Source: Udeniomyces pyricola (taxonomy: Eukaryota; Basidiomycota; Tremellomycetes; Cystofilobasidiales; Mrakiaceae). From it: a stretch of DNA of 64,000 bases. The position numbers and the translations under genes were made by a program. The stretch lies in NCBI GenBank assembly GCA_039545295.1, contig BCIK01000004.1:1389-65388 (forward strand). The letters run 5' to 3'. The notes beneath the pieces were generated by a model. It did not search any database, was not told the DNA's origin, and saw only the letters and a program-made list of their open reading frames with translations. Each line of letters opens with the position of its first letter. The stretch's first letter is position 1. This document shows, one piece after another, positions 63,458 to 64,000 of the stretch.

Positions 63458-64000
63458 GATTTGTTTACGTCAAGAGACAACAGAAAAGAAGTACGACTCG
63501 ATTTCATCAGCACGGAGGCCAAAAGCGAAGAGGAACGGCGAAGACTCAAGGGTGCCGGAAAGGGGAGCACTTGAGACTAAATATCTAGATCGGCGTGCCA
63601 CAACAGCATCGGGGGCATACAGGGCTCCAGCCAAGATGTATGTGCGTTACTTTGAACAGGCCTAGGCAATCAGTGCGAACTGAGCACGTCTGAGCCAAAG
63701 TCAAGTACGTATCAAGCTGGGTGAACGCCCCCCCCCCCCCCGCCGACATGCGGCAAGCAGCGAGAAGTGAACAAAGGGTGACCACCGGTGACCACCGACT
63801 CGGCACGGGTGTCGTATTGTTTGCCGGCGTATGATACGCAGTATAAGGCAGCAAGTGAAGAGCCCGACGGATCAGTAAGCGAAGAGGATTGATAAACTAA
63901 CTAGTAGGCCATTGGGGCGAAGCAAGTCGAGCAGAATCCGAGCTGGCGAGGTGGGGCGAGGAGAGTGAGGGCTTGGCTGGAGACTGGCCCTTGATGGGAG
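63458..64000 (-). other. Upstream region of the bHLH gene, possible first exon
   Basis: From 63,458 to about 63,900 the minus strand could be one long intron (about 447 bp) or 5' leader. It holds a 14-bp C run near 63,729-63,742. The last 97 bp (63,904-64,000) are open in one frame that joins in phase to the bHLH exon. No other gene is visible. Confidence 0.35.

Overview
The window is from a filamentous or yeast-like fungus, most likely a basidiomycete. Nearly every gene is split by short GT-AG introns (about 50-190 bp) with many small exons, and genes are packed on both strands. A CAP10-type (GT90) glycosyltransferase and a calcineurin A with Ser-Pro repeats in its tail would suit Tremellomycetes, but that placement is inference. 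The products are housekeeping proteins. I see no bacterial operon, CRISPR array, tRNA or rRNA.

Layout: 1-5.4 kb is gene-poor, with a 7-bp satellite, a decayed Ty3/gypsy reverse transcriptase and a candidate LTR followed by a primer-binding-like site. From 5.4 to 16.2 kb lie UMP1 (-), pantothenate synthetase PAN6 (+), a PMP3-family proteolipid (+), ATG18 (+), a DNAJC11-like J protein (-) and a RAD6-type E2 whose N-terminus cannot be found (+). An assembly gap (17,270-18,184) removes the start of a GT90/CAP10 gene that ends at 22,152. A transposase C-terminal remnant lies at 23.6-24.7 kb (-). Next come a PARP-type zinc-finger protein made of several microexons (-), an SLC45/GPH sugar transporter (+), cohesin regulator PDS5 (-), the NatA subunit NAA15 (+), 3-hydroxyanthranilate dioxygenase BNA1 (-), a WSC-domain cell-wall sensor (+), calcineurin A (+), holocytochrome c synthase (-), PRP3 (+), a poorly resolved membrane-protein region (-), a La-motif protein (-) and a long-loop bHLH factor running to the right edge (-).

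The genes do not form one pathway. They share compact divergent starts (UMP1/PAN6, PARP-finger/SLC45, PDS5/NAA15, HCCS/PRP3) and tight convergent ends (ATG18/DNAJC11, SLC45/PDS5, NAA15/BNA1). Two separate links to signalling at the surface are the WSC sensor and calcineurin A, which sit next to each other.

I did not find a convincing undescribed system. The strongest leads are the microexon architecture of the PARP-finger gene (including an apparent GC-AG intron), the missing first ~43 residues of the RAD6 homologue, and the LTR/PBS arrangement in the left part. Splice sites were assigned by eye from GT/AG signals and protein-family continuity. Gene ends are therefore approximate where I say so.
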